Positions 33,700 to 45,200 of a DNA stretch of 64,000 nucleotides are shown here, piece after piece; position 1 is the stretch's first letter, and each line of letters opens with the position of its first letter. Origin of the DNA: Nereocystis luetkeana (lineage: Eukaryota > Sar > Phaeophyceae > Laminariales > Laminariaceae). The notes under the pieces are model-generated. The model did not search any database. It was not told where the DNA came from and saw only the letters and a program-made list of their open reading frames with translations. A program made the position numbers and the translations under genes. The stretch is taken from contig JARUPZ010000021.1 in the NCBI GenBank assembly GCA_031213475.1, forward strand, positions 7,633,420-7,697,419, read 5' to 3'.

Positions 33700-34897
33700 T
33701 TGTAGCCTTAAGTCCATCGCGGTCCGTTGGCTCGCCGTCGCGTAGCCACGGTTCTTGACTAATAATAATATATGATATATATTTGATTTGGTATTTTTAT
33801 ATGTACCAACCACGCAGTCGACGGCTGTAGACTCCGCGCAAACCGTGGCACGTGGCGGAAGGAACGGCTCGCTTCGTACTCCAGGTGTCCATCTTGGAGT
33901 ATGGTTTGAGTAATAATGTGGTGTTACATTGATTGTGGTTTACCCCAAAGTTGATTGAGGCGACGCGTATCGTACATCACTAATTTGTACGGCGACGGAC
34001 TCGGCAAGATCGTTCGTCTCCCATGAACCTGTTAAACGGAAGTGGGATCGACGTTCGAAGTGGTGCTTACCTAGACAACGCCAGGGCTCAGCTACCCATT
34101 GCGTACTAAGGACGTCAATCATGCGGTGTTGTGTAATCTGTTGTGCGGTCGTATTATATTTTGAATTTGCTGCTGTGAATTCGAATATAGTTTGCCGCCA
34201 TATTGAGGCCATGCGTACCGTACAACACTGCTTCTTGTGGGGACCGTATTGGCAAGCTTCATGCGTCTACCACGTGACCTGTCGACGGCAGTGGGCTCAA
34301 CGCTAGACGTGGCGCTTACCTTTACAACGCAAGGGCTCAGCTAAGCTTCGCACAGTCCATGTGCCTGCCACGTGACCTATAGACGGCAGTGGGTTCTACC
34401 GTGGAAGTGGCGATTACCTTGACAGGGCAAGGGCTCAGCTATGCGGTGCGTACTTAATATGCCTATCTTTGCGGTAGTGCGTTCTATGGTGTAAGTGTAT
34501 AATATACGAGGAGTAATACTTGTTTGTTTGTTCGGCAAGGAGGCGATCTCGACACTAGGAAGCTCCAACCCCCTCTACTAACTGTAAGCGAGGGGTCGCT
34601 GATTGCGACCCAGAGGCTTGGCAACACTGCCGCTGTCAAATACGTGGGGGCCTTCCGGGCTCCCCAGCCGTAAGGGCTGGACGCCCGTCGGCCTGTGGGT
34701 GTTGGCAGATCAAGGTTCTTTTTTCGTATGAACCCTGTGTGTAAACATCATTTTCTGTGGACGGCCGCAAGAAGGAAACATACCCGAGACCGGGTACCGA
34801 ATACATTGGTCTTTGAGGGCGCTGCATCAAACCCTCCTGTGAGTAGACTGCCCTATCAATCGCTACAAGCGGCGCGCAGATCGCAAACTAGACACCA
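33700..34897. repeat. Imperfect tandem repeats of about 98 bp
   Basis: Units with ACGGCAGTGGG, GTGGCGCTTACCTT or a variant, then CAAGGGCTCAGCTA lie at about 34,022-34,094, 34,258-34,343 and 34,356-34,441. The last two are spaced 98 bp apart; the first is separated by a 160-bp spacer. GCGGTGTTGTG-like words also recur. No gene is seen in the rest of the stretch. Confidence 0.5.
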
Positions 34898-35065
34898 TGT
34901 TTCAAAACGATTTCGGTGTAGAGATCCTTACTTGCCGGCTAGGATGTAGAGGCACCAAGCCGTGGTGGTATTCTCTCTCATGCCCACTCGTGGCCTCCGT
35001 GGACACATTCTTCGCTTGCGTTCTAAACAACTCGCACCTGTACGGAACTAGTCTGACCTGCGGCC
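34898..35065 (-). repeat. Candidate 5' LTR fragment of the old Ty3/gypsy element
   Basis: Direct-repeat partner of 28,579-28,747. In both repeats one plus-strand frame reads FFACV-x-NNSHL-x-GT-x-LTCG, so a duplicated coding fragment is an alternative to LTRs. Confidence 0.45.
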
Positions 35066-35329
35066 ATGTTGGCCCCCAAGTGCTGGTTCCAGTACAGCTG
35101 ATCCATGCTGGCTTCTTCACCCGCTTCAGTTGTTCGACATGCCCGGTGTTGAGGACGTGACGTAGGCCCCAGAGTATTGGACAGCTCTTGTCCAACGAAA
35201 AACTTGTGTACACCTCCGCACTCCCTTCCGTCTGAGGTTTGCCTTCATGGAGGCGTGTTTCCCTCGGTTTTTCTCACCAACGTCTCCTATGATTCTGGGT
35301 TCACCTCGTTACCACTTCTTTGGGCGGAC

Positions 35330-35610
35330 TCAGACGGTGCAGTATTGCAATACAGCGGTACGTTTTTGGGCGGTTCTCGGTTTTTCGCTTCAGGGCGGTA
35401 CCGATTTTGGCGGTTCTAGGTAAAATATCCAAAATCCGGCGGAACCTTCTTCGGCGGTAATACAATACATCGATGTTTATTTCGGTGGTTCCCGGTTTTT
35501 GTTTCTTGGCGGTGCCGATTTCCGCGGTTCCCGATATATCACAAATCTGGCGGGAAATCGCCAAATAACCTGGACCGTCCCCCAGGGCGGTATTTTCAGT
35601 TTTCATGACC
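35330..35610 (+). repeat. GGCGGT-rich repeat, copy 1
   Basis: GGCGGT-x-C words alternate with CGGTTTTT, CCGATTTTGGCGGTTC and ATATCACAAATCTGGCGGG. The same series appears at 36,270-36,590, including the closing block GACCGTCCCCCAGGGCGGTA. Confidence 0.6.
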
Positions 35611-36206
35611 TCTGTTTTACGTTCCTTTATTCTTGCCCTCTGATGGCTCCCACTTCATGTGGTGTTTGCAAGACCTCCCGTCCTTTTTCTTGACCAGGCA
35701 CACAACGTTTTTGTGGTTGATGGTGGGGGTGAATCTTCTCACATACCGCCAACACCAAGCTCCGAGTTTCCTTATGCCATACGTAGGCGGCTCGAATGTG
35801 GCTTCACAGCGCTTGTTGTTGCTGCCGATCGTGGTTTCTCTTATTTTTGTAGGGGTTGAAGCACCGCCGGCTGACCGTTGACCACTGGATTATCGGCTGA
35901 CGAGGCAGCAGGCTCAGCTTCACTACAGTTGTTGTAGAAGACCCAGCAGCCACTACACTACCAGCACCCCCAGACTCTGTAACACTAGGAGCACTTGGAG
36001 TCCCCTCCGTAGCGCTTATTGTTCTGCTGGACCGCGGCTGAGCGTGGTGTGGCAGGTGTGCAGTGGCCAGGGCGTGGCGTGGCGTCTCTCTGTCCACACT
36101 AATAAATTTTACGAAAAGTACCCGCACAAAGATTATGCACTTGTCAATGTGTGAATACGTGAATACCACCAAGTACAGAAACGCACAACACCCGAACACA
36201 TACCAT

Positions 36207-36239
<33 letters not shown>

Positions 36240-36269
36240 TGCATACATTATACATAATACAAATAGGAA
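35611..36269. other. Spacer between GGCGGT repeats with an (AT)14 run
   Basis: Holds a dinucleotide AT run at 36,212-36,239. A 146-codon antisense frame (35,804-36,244) begins by translating that run and is not convincing. A 67-codon plus frame at 35,659-35,859 looks protein-like but has no recognised domain. Confidence 0.4.
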
Positions 36270-36590
36270 GTGCGGTACGTTTTGGGCGGTATCCGGTGTT
36301 GGCGGGTTTTTTAGGCGATGCGCGGTGTTGGGCGGTACTTTATTCGTCAGTTCCCGGTTTGTGTTTCTTGGGGTTAACGACTGGGGCGGTTCCCGGTATA
36401 TCACAAATCCGGCGGTACTTGTTTCGGCGGTAATGCAATACGGCAGCACGTTTTTGGGCGGTTCCAGTTTTTTTGTTCCTTTGCGGTACCGACTTTGGCG
36501 GTTCCCGGTATATCACAAATCAGGCGGGAAATCGACAAAATATCGAGACCGTCCTCCAGGGCGGTACTTTTATGGCGGGAAAACTACCGA
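36270..36590 (+). repeat. GGCGGT-rich repeat, copy 2
   Basis: Two internal sub-repeats each contain GGCGGTTCCCGGTATATCAC. The right part ends with GCGGGAAATCGACAAAATAT and a GACCGTCCTCCAGGGCGGTA block, matching copy 1. The following 330 bases up to the MITE hold no gene that I can see. Confidence 0.6.
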
Positions 36591-36922
36591 GGGGAACCCT
36601 GCTATTTTTATGCCGACTGACAGCTCGGCACGGATCCTGTCTTTGCTCCGCATGTTAGCCTCCCTGGGAAACCTTTTCAAGGCACCCCCCCTCGTTCGCC
36701 ATCAATCAGTGTAGTGTCTGTCGGGCCTCTCGACGCCAATCTTACCAATAATGCCCTGTTGCACCGAACCGCTTTAACAGTACTCTAATACTGAAATGTG
36801 CTTTGTTTGTCGTATGTAGCAGTATGGGGGGACGTTTTAGCAGCATTTATTTCCTGCTTCCTCCTTCGTTGTTTTTGTGTGTGGTGGGGGTTTTGTTGCA
36901 TGATGTGTACGATACAACCTAC

Positions 36923-37031
36923 TATTACGGGGGACCATAGTTAATAGGACCAAATATTGTTAGTAAAAATGGTCAAATATATAGGTTTTTATGTACACCA
37001 CAGGTCCTATTAACTATGGTCCCCCGTAATA
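36923..37031 (-). mobile_element. 109-bp MITE (family M1), copy 3
   Basis: Inverted relative to the other three copies. Termini TATTACGGGGGACCATAGTT and its complement are intact. Its right TA (37,030-37,031) lies 3 bp from the 5' LTR of the young retrotransposon, which therefore inserted at the edge of this MITE. Confidence 0.85.
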
Positions 37032-37034
37032 TAT

Positions 37035-37528
37035 TGTGATATGAATCGAGTGCTCATGGGCTATAGATATATATAATATAGTCGGCAGTTTCGTAGCCCG
37101 AGGAATACGAGAATAATCCAAAGAATGGATTAACCCGGCGGATATTCCGGTAGTTGAGAGTAACCGTCTTTCAGGAATGTTCTCTCGGGCGGATAGCTCG
37201 TTAGACAAGAGTACTGTTCCTTAACGCAGATAGGATCGTAAAGCGAGAAGTTCTTATATTAGCAGAAGAACGTTCGGTAGCCATAGGAAAGTTATTTAGG
37301 AGTACGTTAGATAAGAGGAATTTAGGAGAGCTTGTAGCGTGGGGTGGGACGAGTATATCTGAGCGTCGAGTCCCACCCCCCTACCTCTCACTTCTCTACC
37401 AGAGCACCTCCTCAGCTCTAGTCATCAATAAAGAAGATCTATATAAGAAGAAGCGAAGCACTGCTTCCCAGCTGCCAGAAAACACCTGCGTCCCTTACCC
37501 TTACCCTTACCTCGGCCTTATCTTCACA
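37035..37528 (+). repeat. 5' LTR of the NADAR retrotransposon
   Basis: Begins TGTGATATGAATC and ends CTTATCTTCACA, so it has TG...CA ends with a 5-bp inverted TGTGA/TCACA. I compared it line by line with 50,985-51,478 and saw no difference. It contains AATAAA at 37,427-37,432 and TATATAAG at 37,440-37,447, plus a CCCTTA run of about three units before its end. Confidence 0.95.
37440..37447 (+). promoter_or_regulatory. Candidate TATA box in the 5' LTR
   Basis: TATATAAG lies 81 bases before the end of the LTR, in a position suited to start genomic RNA inside the LTR. The AATAAA ten bases upstream would precede the start, so in the 3' LTR it would fall within the transcribed U3 end. The assignment of U3, R and U5 is therefore uncertain. 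Confidence 0.5.
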
Positions 37529-40500
37529 TCTGACGTCTTCGCATTCGACGAACCTTCTGGCCAAGCTGAGGACTGCAGCACTTCTTCTAGATCTTCTCAC
37601 GATCATGTGAGCCATCCCTACCCGGGAGGCAACTGGTTTTGAAGTCAACTTTTTATTTTTGTTTCTTTTCGTTCCTTGTTTCGTTTTTTCTTTCGTTTTC
37701 CTCGCGGTCTATTTTCTTTCTTTCGTTTTCCTCGCGGTCTATTTTCTTTTTTTCTTTTTTTTCTTTTCGAACCTGCGTTCCTGAGTGCGTTTTTAGTGCC
37801 GACGACTGTGACAAGCTGCCTAGTGGCGACAGTAGACGTTGCTCCCCTCTTAGTATAGGTGAGTAGACGCATTCTTCCCCCCTTATCAGGCACATGTACA
37901 AGTACGTACAAGTTCTCTCTGCTGTTTCTTAGTAGGTACTTGTCATATAAGTACTATTGTTGCTCTCGGCAGTGTGATGAGGTTTGTTTTTCCGCGCCCT
38001 GTACCACGCCTCCGCCGTGGAATGACGAGATCGATCGCCTCCACGATACGTGACACCATGTGGTTGAATGCACCTGGAGACCCCCCCCGAATGACATCGT
38101 GCTCATCGCGCACAACAACGAAAGCGTTTTTTACAACAATGACCCCCTCCGCTTCGATGTATGCCCGCCCTTTCATAGGGAAGGCACGTAAAGAGTAGGT
38201 GGAACTGCTCACATTAACCCCCCCGCCATTTTATCTGCACCTTCCTGTATAGACAAGCGTTGTATGGGATTTGACCCTTACCACGACTACAAAGAAGCTG
38301 CTGTAGTACTGGTAGGACACCCGCAGCAGTATACTGATACGTGGAATTTCTTTTCAGGAACAGCGGTTGTGTGACTAAATACGCCATTCCTATTATATGC
38401 ATATGTGAGCAGCCTACGAACGGCTCGGCTATAATTGCGAATTGTATCCATTGGTATCCATTGCGTGGGATATTCGCCTGCGAGTTATTGAACGACCATA
38501 CCTGGTACCTGGTACCTGATACGAGCGATAGTATACGTATGAATTAACCTTACTGGCGACCCCCCCACAGCGAGAATAGCCATGAATGTACCTGGTATTT
38601 TATTTGAATGCCTTGGTTACAGGATTTCAACACGTACATAGTAGCCTACAAAGTCTTGTGTATGAGCGAGGTACTAATAGGGGTACGTAACACTATTTTA
38701 GTGACGAAATCTCCCGTGAACCCCCCCTTCCTTTCTCGCGATATATTTAGGTAGACAAACGATGCACGGTCGGTGCCCCTTTCTTGATGTGATGGTGTAG
38801 CACATCCACCGTATAGGAATGCATATATTTATACTCGTACGTAGGCGAACCTTACCTGGTTGCACGTATATACAATGCGAAGAACACACACGTACGGGTA
38901 GCGCTCTGGGAATACCAGGTATACCTGTCGACAATTCTTATATGGTTGCACGTAGCTCTTTAGGAATATATCTGCAGGAGGATTTTAAATGTTGCTCATT
39001 GGGACCAGCTTATATTTGTGCACCCCTCTTCAGATTGCCCGTCCACACGCTGCTTCTACCATGCAGAACAGGCCCTATGATGCACTACTTTCCTGCTGCT
39101 CTTCTACTATAAATACAGGACGCATGCTGCGGAAATTAATCGGATTTCTGCCATTTATGCCCCACCCCCACGGCCTATAGGATACAAACGATGTCTATAT
39201 TTTTTTAGATTTTTTTTTCTACTGCTCTTTACGTGCACGTTTTCCAGCATTATCGACTTAAAGCGGCTTTATGTTGCCGAACCTTGTCCGTCTGCTGCCT
39301 AGGCGCATTTAAATATGCCAGTTTTAAGCCGAAATAAGGTATATATATGCTGCACAAATATGTCCGGCTACAGCCTCTTACGTGCACGTTCCTCAGCGTT
39401 ACCGACGGAACGAGGCTTTGTGGCGCGCAGCTTTGTCTGCTGCTGCATACGTCTACCCCCCCCCAGCTGTAGCACATCAAAACAGAATGTATGCTACCTG
39501 ATCTGGCCCGAATATTAGTTTGGTCGTGTTTGTTTTCCCTTTATTTTTGTTTTCGACGTGTGCCTTCCTTTTTTTTTTTCTCTTCTTTTCTTTTTTGCTC
39601 CCACCTTAAATCAAAGCAGGGTAGACACTGTTCAAGTTTGTAACAAGTGTTATTTTCCAACGCACCCCACCCCCACCAGCTTTTACAAATAAAGCAGGGT
39701 ACAGGCTGCCTAGAAAAGTAACACCACAAAGGCTACACAAACTAGTAAACAACTGTTTCTCCCATGTTTGTCCAGCTCATCACGAAAACAGCAGCTGCAA
39801 GCTGCTCGAATATGGAGCATAGTAACTGTGGCCCGGACAGTGACCATTTCCGAGAGTGATGAACTAAATGCTGGCCAAACTAACACAATAATACACAACA
39901 TCCTTCGCGGCGGATTAGCGTCTTCGACTCCCCCAAAGGAGCCGATTGATACTCTTTTCCATGTTTTTACGTACCGGGGTCTATTTCTTATTTTTATTTT
40001 TATTTTTTTCCCACTTGTGCCACCTCTACGATACCCTAAGTATCTCACAACGTATCGGGCCTCGCGACCCCCGAAATGTATCGGTTGCTGTCTGTTTCTA
40101 CCACGGAACGAAAAACTGCCCACCGTTCAAGTAGGGAATCGCCCGATATTCTGTGCAGCTACCAAATAGTGCCGGCATGCTGCAATTTTCCCCCCGACTC
40201 GACCTACACGTTTCCTTTACGGGTACTCTAATTGTATCCCAACGAAAGGTCTTGCACTGCCCACGCCCAGTAATCGTCACGCCCTGTTATCATTACGAAC
40301 ATTGGACATTTCAGACGGAGTTCTGTTCAATTCAGTTCCACTGATATCACTTGAGTGACTCGGGCGCGACTACCGTCAATCACACGCGAGGCGCCTGAAA
40401 CTAGCTAGACGTCCTCAACTATAAAAATATCCTGCGACGGGCACTAAACAAATCGTGGCACACCCCCCCGCCCCTTCCCACCCCCTATCGTACGTCCTTA

Positions 40501-40639
40501 CCGTCACTCCTTTCTCTCCTCTAGATCGGTTTGTTGGTATTGTAGCCGCCTACCCTGATCCAAGCCTGGATCCACCCGCCCTCTCCATCTTCCACCAAAC
40601 CTTTTCCCGCCCCAGTACAAGCGTTCTACCCGCCTAAAC
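37529..40639 (+). other. Long untranslated leader of the retrotransposon
   Basis: Over 3.1 kb separate the LTR from gag, with no supportable gene. No TGG-starting primer-binding site follows the LTR; the first bases are TCTGACGTCTTCGCATTC. A 30-bp unit with TTCCTCGCGGTCTATTTTC is repeated at 37,691-37,720 and 37,721-37,750 within a T/C-rich tract. The Lys/Arg-rich antisense frames there are products of that tract. Imperfect copies of a 75-bp block (TTACGTGCACGTT, GTCTGCTGC) lie at 39,219-39,296 and 39,372-39,450. Short TACCTGGTACC words cluster at 38,500-38,930. Confidence 0.6.
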
Positions 40640-42298
40640 ATGGCCGAGAAAGCTTCCTCCACCGACATGCCCGGCGCCCCTTCCCCCGACACCACCAACC
40701 CCCGCGAGGCGAGGTATGCCGCAAGGTCCTCTCGCGCCACGGACGACGACACCCCCGGCTTCGAAACCATTCTGAGTGACCTCGCTCTACACCCCACCAC
40801 ACCGGGATCTTCTCCACTGGGAGCAGGCACGGCCAGTGCCGGGCCTACCATCAAACCGGAAGTCTCCGCACAGGAAACTTCCACCCCTGCTCTCAATCCG
40901 GGGCACTACCAAGGCGATCCCACGGCTCTCCGTGAGCGCCGCGCGGCCCTCAAAGCCCACCACGAGCAGCTCCTCCTTCTTGCGAAAGAGAGCGCTGACC
41001 TCTTACTCGTGTTACCGCCCTCTCCTACCCCTTCCTCGAACCCCTTCGACCCCACCTACGAGACTGCAGCTGCGACCACGGCCACCACGGCCCAACCGCA
41101 GCCGTCGGCTCCGCACCCTGGACCACCCTTTGCGTCCGCCGCGATGTCTAGGACCACCACCTCCCAGCGCCCCCAGAACCAAGCTGGGACCACAATGTCC
41201 CAGGCACCACTACCGGCCCAATCCTTGCCAGCCCCCAAACCCACTGGGCACCGGCAACCGCAGACGTTCGGCTTTGAGTCAAATGACTGGGTCTTTCTGG
41301 ACGCCAAGCTCCGCTGGATGCAGAGTACACGCGACCCGATAGCGCCTCAGATGTCTCTATAGCGGCACGCCGCGTCTGGCGACTGTTCACACCCGACTGC
41401 GACCCGTCGATCACCTTCGTTCTGGCCCGCGCCGCCACCGAGGGTGACTCGTCCGAGTTCATCGGGGCCGCCCACACCCTTTTACTCGAGCTAAGGTATT
41501 TCCACTCCAACGCCGGCCGCGGCTACGTGTGGAACCCGACCGAGTCTCGACCCACCCCTCCGACACCCCCAACCACCCGCCCCACAACGGATACGCCATC
41601 GCCGGCGACACCGCCCCTTCTCACCTCGACAACACCTCCCACGACGGCAGCCCCCCCCTCCACACGAGCGCTCAGCCTGGTGACGAGAGCCTCTACGGAG
41701 CCCATGACGGAGGCGGAACGTCGCGGTGTCCCACGCCCAAGCCCTACGCGCTCACGGTGACCTTTGCCTCAACTGCAATGGCACGGACCATAGCCAGAAG
41801 ACCTGCTCCAAGAGCTTCCTCACCACGTCCGGCATCTTAAACCCGGCACTCGGACAGCTAAACGACGACGGTCAGGCCTACCGCCAGTGGCAACAGAGGA
41901 TGCTCTCTTACCGCCGGGGGCAATACGAGCGCAACCTGGAGCGGAGTTCCAACCGCTACGACAACAACCGTCGAGGCAACAACACCAACCGTAGCGGAAA
42001 CTCCAACAACAGCCTCTCTAACCACGACCGCTCCCGCAACTACCGCAGCAACAACGGGCGCTCCGACAACTGGCGCCAGAACTACGGCCGTGCATACGAC
42101 AACGGCAACCGATACTCGCCAGGGCAACAGTTCCGACAACAACGCATCGAGCCTGCCCCCTCGTCTTCCGCGTTGACGGTTCATACCCCTGCGACCAACA
42201 CGTCCGCACCAGCCGCCCCCGCAAACATGCGGATGGGCAGCAACAAATCGACCAACCTCCCGAACCAACGGCAGTCGGGAACCTTCCGCACCAACTGA
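40640..42298 (+). CDS. gag: Gag polyprotein with CCHC zinc knuckle, frame interrupted
   Basis: The ATG at 40,640 sits in a good eukaryotic context (AACATGG). The first 240 codons are Pro/Ser/Thr-rich with a helix-prone ALKAHHEQLLLLAKESADLL segment. The frame then stops at 41,360, but coding clearly continues in the -1 frame (RRVWRLFTPDCDPSITFVLA, LLLELRYFHSNAGRGYVW). A second -1 change falls near 41,540 and a third near 41,720, restoring the first phase. This last part holds the nucleocapsid CX2CX4HX4C knuckle (CLNCNGTDHSQKTC, 41,765-41,806) and an Arg/Asn/Gly-rich RNA-binding tail, ending at TGA 42,296-42,298. Three 1-base losses in C-rich DNA may be real decay, assembly errors or, less likely, programmed shifts. 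Gag would form the particle and package RNA. Confidence 0.8.
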
Positions 42299-45200
42299 CA
42301 AGCCGATGATGGAGCACCTGCCGCATCTCCATCAACAGCATCTACTGCGACCACCCGAGGCTCTCAGGACGCACGCGTAAATCACGTGCACCACGCCTCC
42401 CAGACCCCTGCCCCCGCATGCCCCCCCCCTACCCCAGCCCATTTCCCAGCCACTTGCTCAAGCACTGATCCTCTTGCTCAAGTGATTGCCTTGAGGTGTG
42501 GGCGGGAGGAGGCCAAGACGCCGAGCCTCACCAGGATGCTCCACTCGACGTCTTCCGGCGGTGAGCAACGCTACTTGCCGACCATTGCCGAGACCCCAGA
42601 CATTGCTACCCTGGGAAACGTCTCGACGATTACGGCTACCAGCGGTTCCGGTTCACACGAAACTACCGTTTCGTCGACCGGGCCATCGCCCCCTGAGCCT
42701 GCCTCTAATTGGCCGCTCCATACGCGCTTGTTCCAGCATGCGCGTCTTTCTTGTGACAGCGTTGGACCCGCGAACGACGGGCTTCCACCCGCTGCCACGG
42801 TGTTGACACCACCGCTGCCCCTGAGCTCGAGGGGCAGTCCCGTATTAAAAACGGAAGACTCGCGACCAACGTCGACCAGGACATGCCCTGAGCCCCCTGC
42901 CCCGTCCTCCTCGCCTGCTTTGTGCAACGCGTGGACACGGGCCCCAGGTGTGGTATCTCCTAGCGAGTATCCCCCTGTCCTCCAAAAGTTGGACGACAGG
43001 GCCCTTCAGGGTCGTCTCGCCCGGCGTATAAGCCCCGGCGTGGACCCCCCCGGTACCTCGGCTTTGCCGAGCAATTCCCCCGCGAACACGAGGGTTCTGA
43101 TCAGCACCGCTAGATCGTGGCTGACTCTACCCCCGTCGACGCCAGGTGGCGATAGAAAAATTATCGTCAACACCTTTCAGGGTCGTCTCGCCCGGCGTAT
43201 AAGCCCCGGCGTGGACCCCCCCGGTACCTCGGCTTTGCCGAGCAATTCCCCCGCGAACACGAGGGTTCCGGTCAGCACCGCTAGATCGTGGCTGACTCTA
43301 CCCCCGTCGACGCCAGGTGGCGATAGGAAAAATTATCGTCGCCCCCCACCCCCAACAACCAACACGCCATCAACAGCTCACACCACCGCAGAGGCCCCCT
43401 CATCCTTTCACTTGTTCTGGGACTCCTCTTCCGTCTTTTCGCAGTGGTACCTGTGCGACATCGAACACGATGGCGTCACATACAACTGCGCCGAGCAGAT
43501 GATGATGGCGCAGAAGGCTGCGCTCTTCGGGGACACCACAACTGAGCGCCGCATCAAAGCGACCCGCGACCCGGCCGACCAAAAAGCACTTGGGCGCACC
43601 GTTTTCGGCTTCGACGAACTCGTTTGGGAGCGACACCGCTACAACATCGTCCTCAACATCAACTTCTCCAAGTTCCGCCAACACTCGGAGCTACGGCGAG
43701 AGCTGGCGGCAACGGACGACAAACACATTGCCGAGGCCAGCCCACACGACCCCATCTGGGGCATAGGCCTCAAGGCCGACCATCCGGACGCCTGCATTCC
43801 GACGCGTTGGCGTGGTCGGAATCTGCTGGGCCGGGTACTGATGGACGTCCGAGAAAGCTTCGACGCCGATCGCCTCCCCCAACTTCCTACTGGTATCAGT
43901 CCCAACGACCCAGAGCAAACACCCGCCTCCACCGACTCAACCCGGGTCTTCCCCACCGCCGACGGCATCCACGAGACAAGCCCGACCCCTCCACGGCAAC
44001 CGCCTAACTCCCCACTTGGGCTGCTTCTACCGCCGTCTACACCCGACGCCTACCCCATCAGCCACTTCGCCCAAGTGTCCACCATCAACACCGCAGCCCG
44101 CAGCCACCTTCCTACCCGTCGGCCGCCGATACCGGAACACGGACCATGCCTTACAGGCGGCATCATCACCGTCGACGACGCGTCGTTCACGACGAAGGTA
44201 CTCGTGCACAGCGGCCCCGACGCCACTACCCGCCGCGAACTCGTGGCACTGCTCGATACCGGCTCGCCCCAGTCGTTTATCACCGCAACCGCGATGGAAC
44301 AACTGAAGGCCTCCCAGTCAGCCACCGACGCCTGCGAACGGCACAGTTCCCCCCGTTCATGGGGAGGCTTCGGCACCTCAGCCCCACTCTCCACCTCCGT
44401 CTCTATCCGCTTAAGCATCCAGTTTATGCGCCTCCAGACCCCCACCGCTGCCCTAGCAGTATGGGCCTGCGTAGTTCCTGCTGGAACCATGCAGCACCCC
44501 ATCCTCCTGGGACGAGACAGCTGGATGCGCTTCGAGCACCGCTCGTATACCACGCTCCGGCAACAGCCCGCCCTCCCCCACCAACCTTCCCGGCAAACCC
44601 GTGGTGAGCTCTCTTTAAGTCACCACGACCCCAACGGAGCCTCAGCATTCATTCCCGACGATCGTTCCACTGACGACGTCTACCACCTCCGATTCGCCGG
44701 CAACAAAGCTATTTCGCTTTCCTCTACCCCACAGCTCGCCAAGGTCAACCTGGTGCGCCAGTCAGGCGCTCCAGCATTGGCCGGGAATTACATGGTGAAC
44801 ATGCTCCCCCGCGAGAACCCCCTTTCCGACACGGCGATTTTCGTCTCCGACGGGTACCAAACGGTCCCCCTATCTGGATCTACCGAACTCGAGCCGGGTG
44901 ACCTCCTCGGAACCTCCTGCTCCCCACTGGTACAGGTACCGCTCGCCACCCTTGGGCATCCCTCCTTGGACCCGCCGCTCCCCCCTCCATTTCCGGACGT
45001 ACATGCCCTCCACAACAACATCCCGGTGGCCGACCAGAGTCCATCAACAGCCGACCCCTCTACCGCACTAAAAGCCCCGTGCCCACAGCTCCTTGCACGC
45101 CTCGACACCGACCAGCGCAAAAGCTTCCTCGACCTCTGGGAACGCCTGCCGTTGCACCTACGCGACGTCAACTTCGACCTTCACGGTTCTGGATGGACCC

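Larger units (their letters stand above)
28579..35065 (-). mobile_element. Old, decayed Ty3/gypsy LTR retrotransposon
   Basis: On the minus strand the order is protease-like, reverse transcriptase, RNase H, integrase zinc finger and integrase core, the Ty3/gypsy order (integrase last). Every domain carries stops or frame changes. Two diverged direct repeats of about 168 bp at 28,579-28,747 and 34,898-35,065 bracket the coding part and are the best LTR candidates. The catalytic reverse-transcriptase motif is altered, so the copy is dead. Its reading is independent of the young element at 37-51 kb; the two polymerases are only distantly alike. Confidence 0.75.

Noticed and set aside
35804-36244. 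146-codon minus-strand frame
   Set aside because: Its first residues are a translation of an (AT)n microsatellite, and the rest lacks a recognised domain.
37645-37911. Lys/Arg-rich minus-strand frame in the leader
   Set aside because: It is produced by a T/C-rich plus-strand tract containing a 30-bp tandem repeat.
40776-41342. 188-codon frame overlapping gag
   Set aside because: A shadow of gag in C-rich DNA with low-complexity Pro/Ser/Arg content and no motif.
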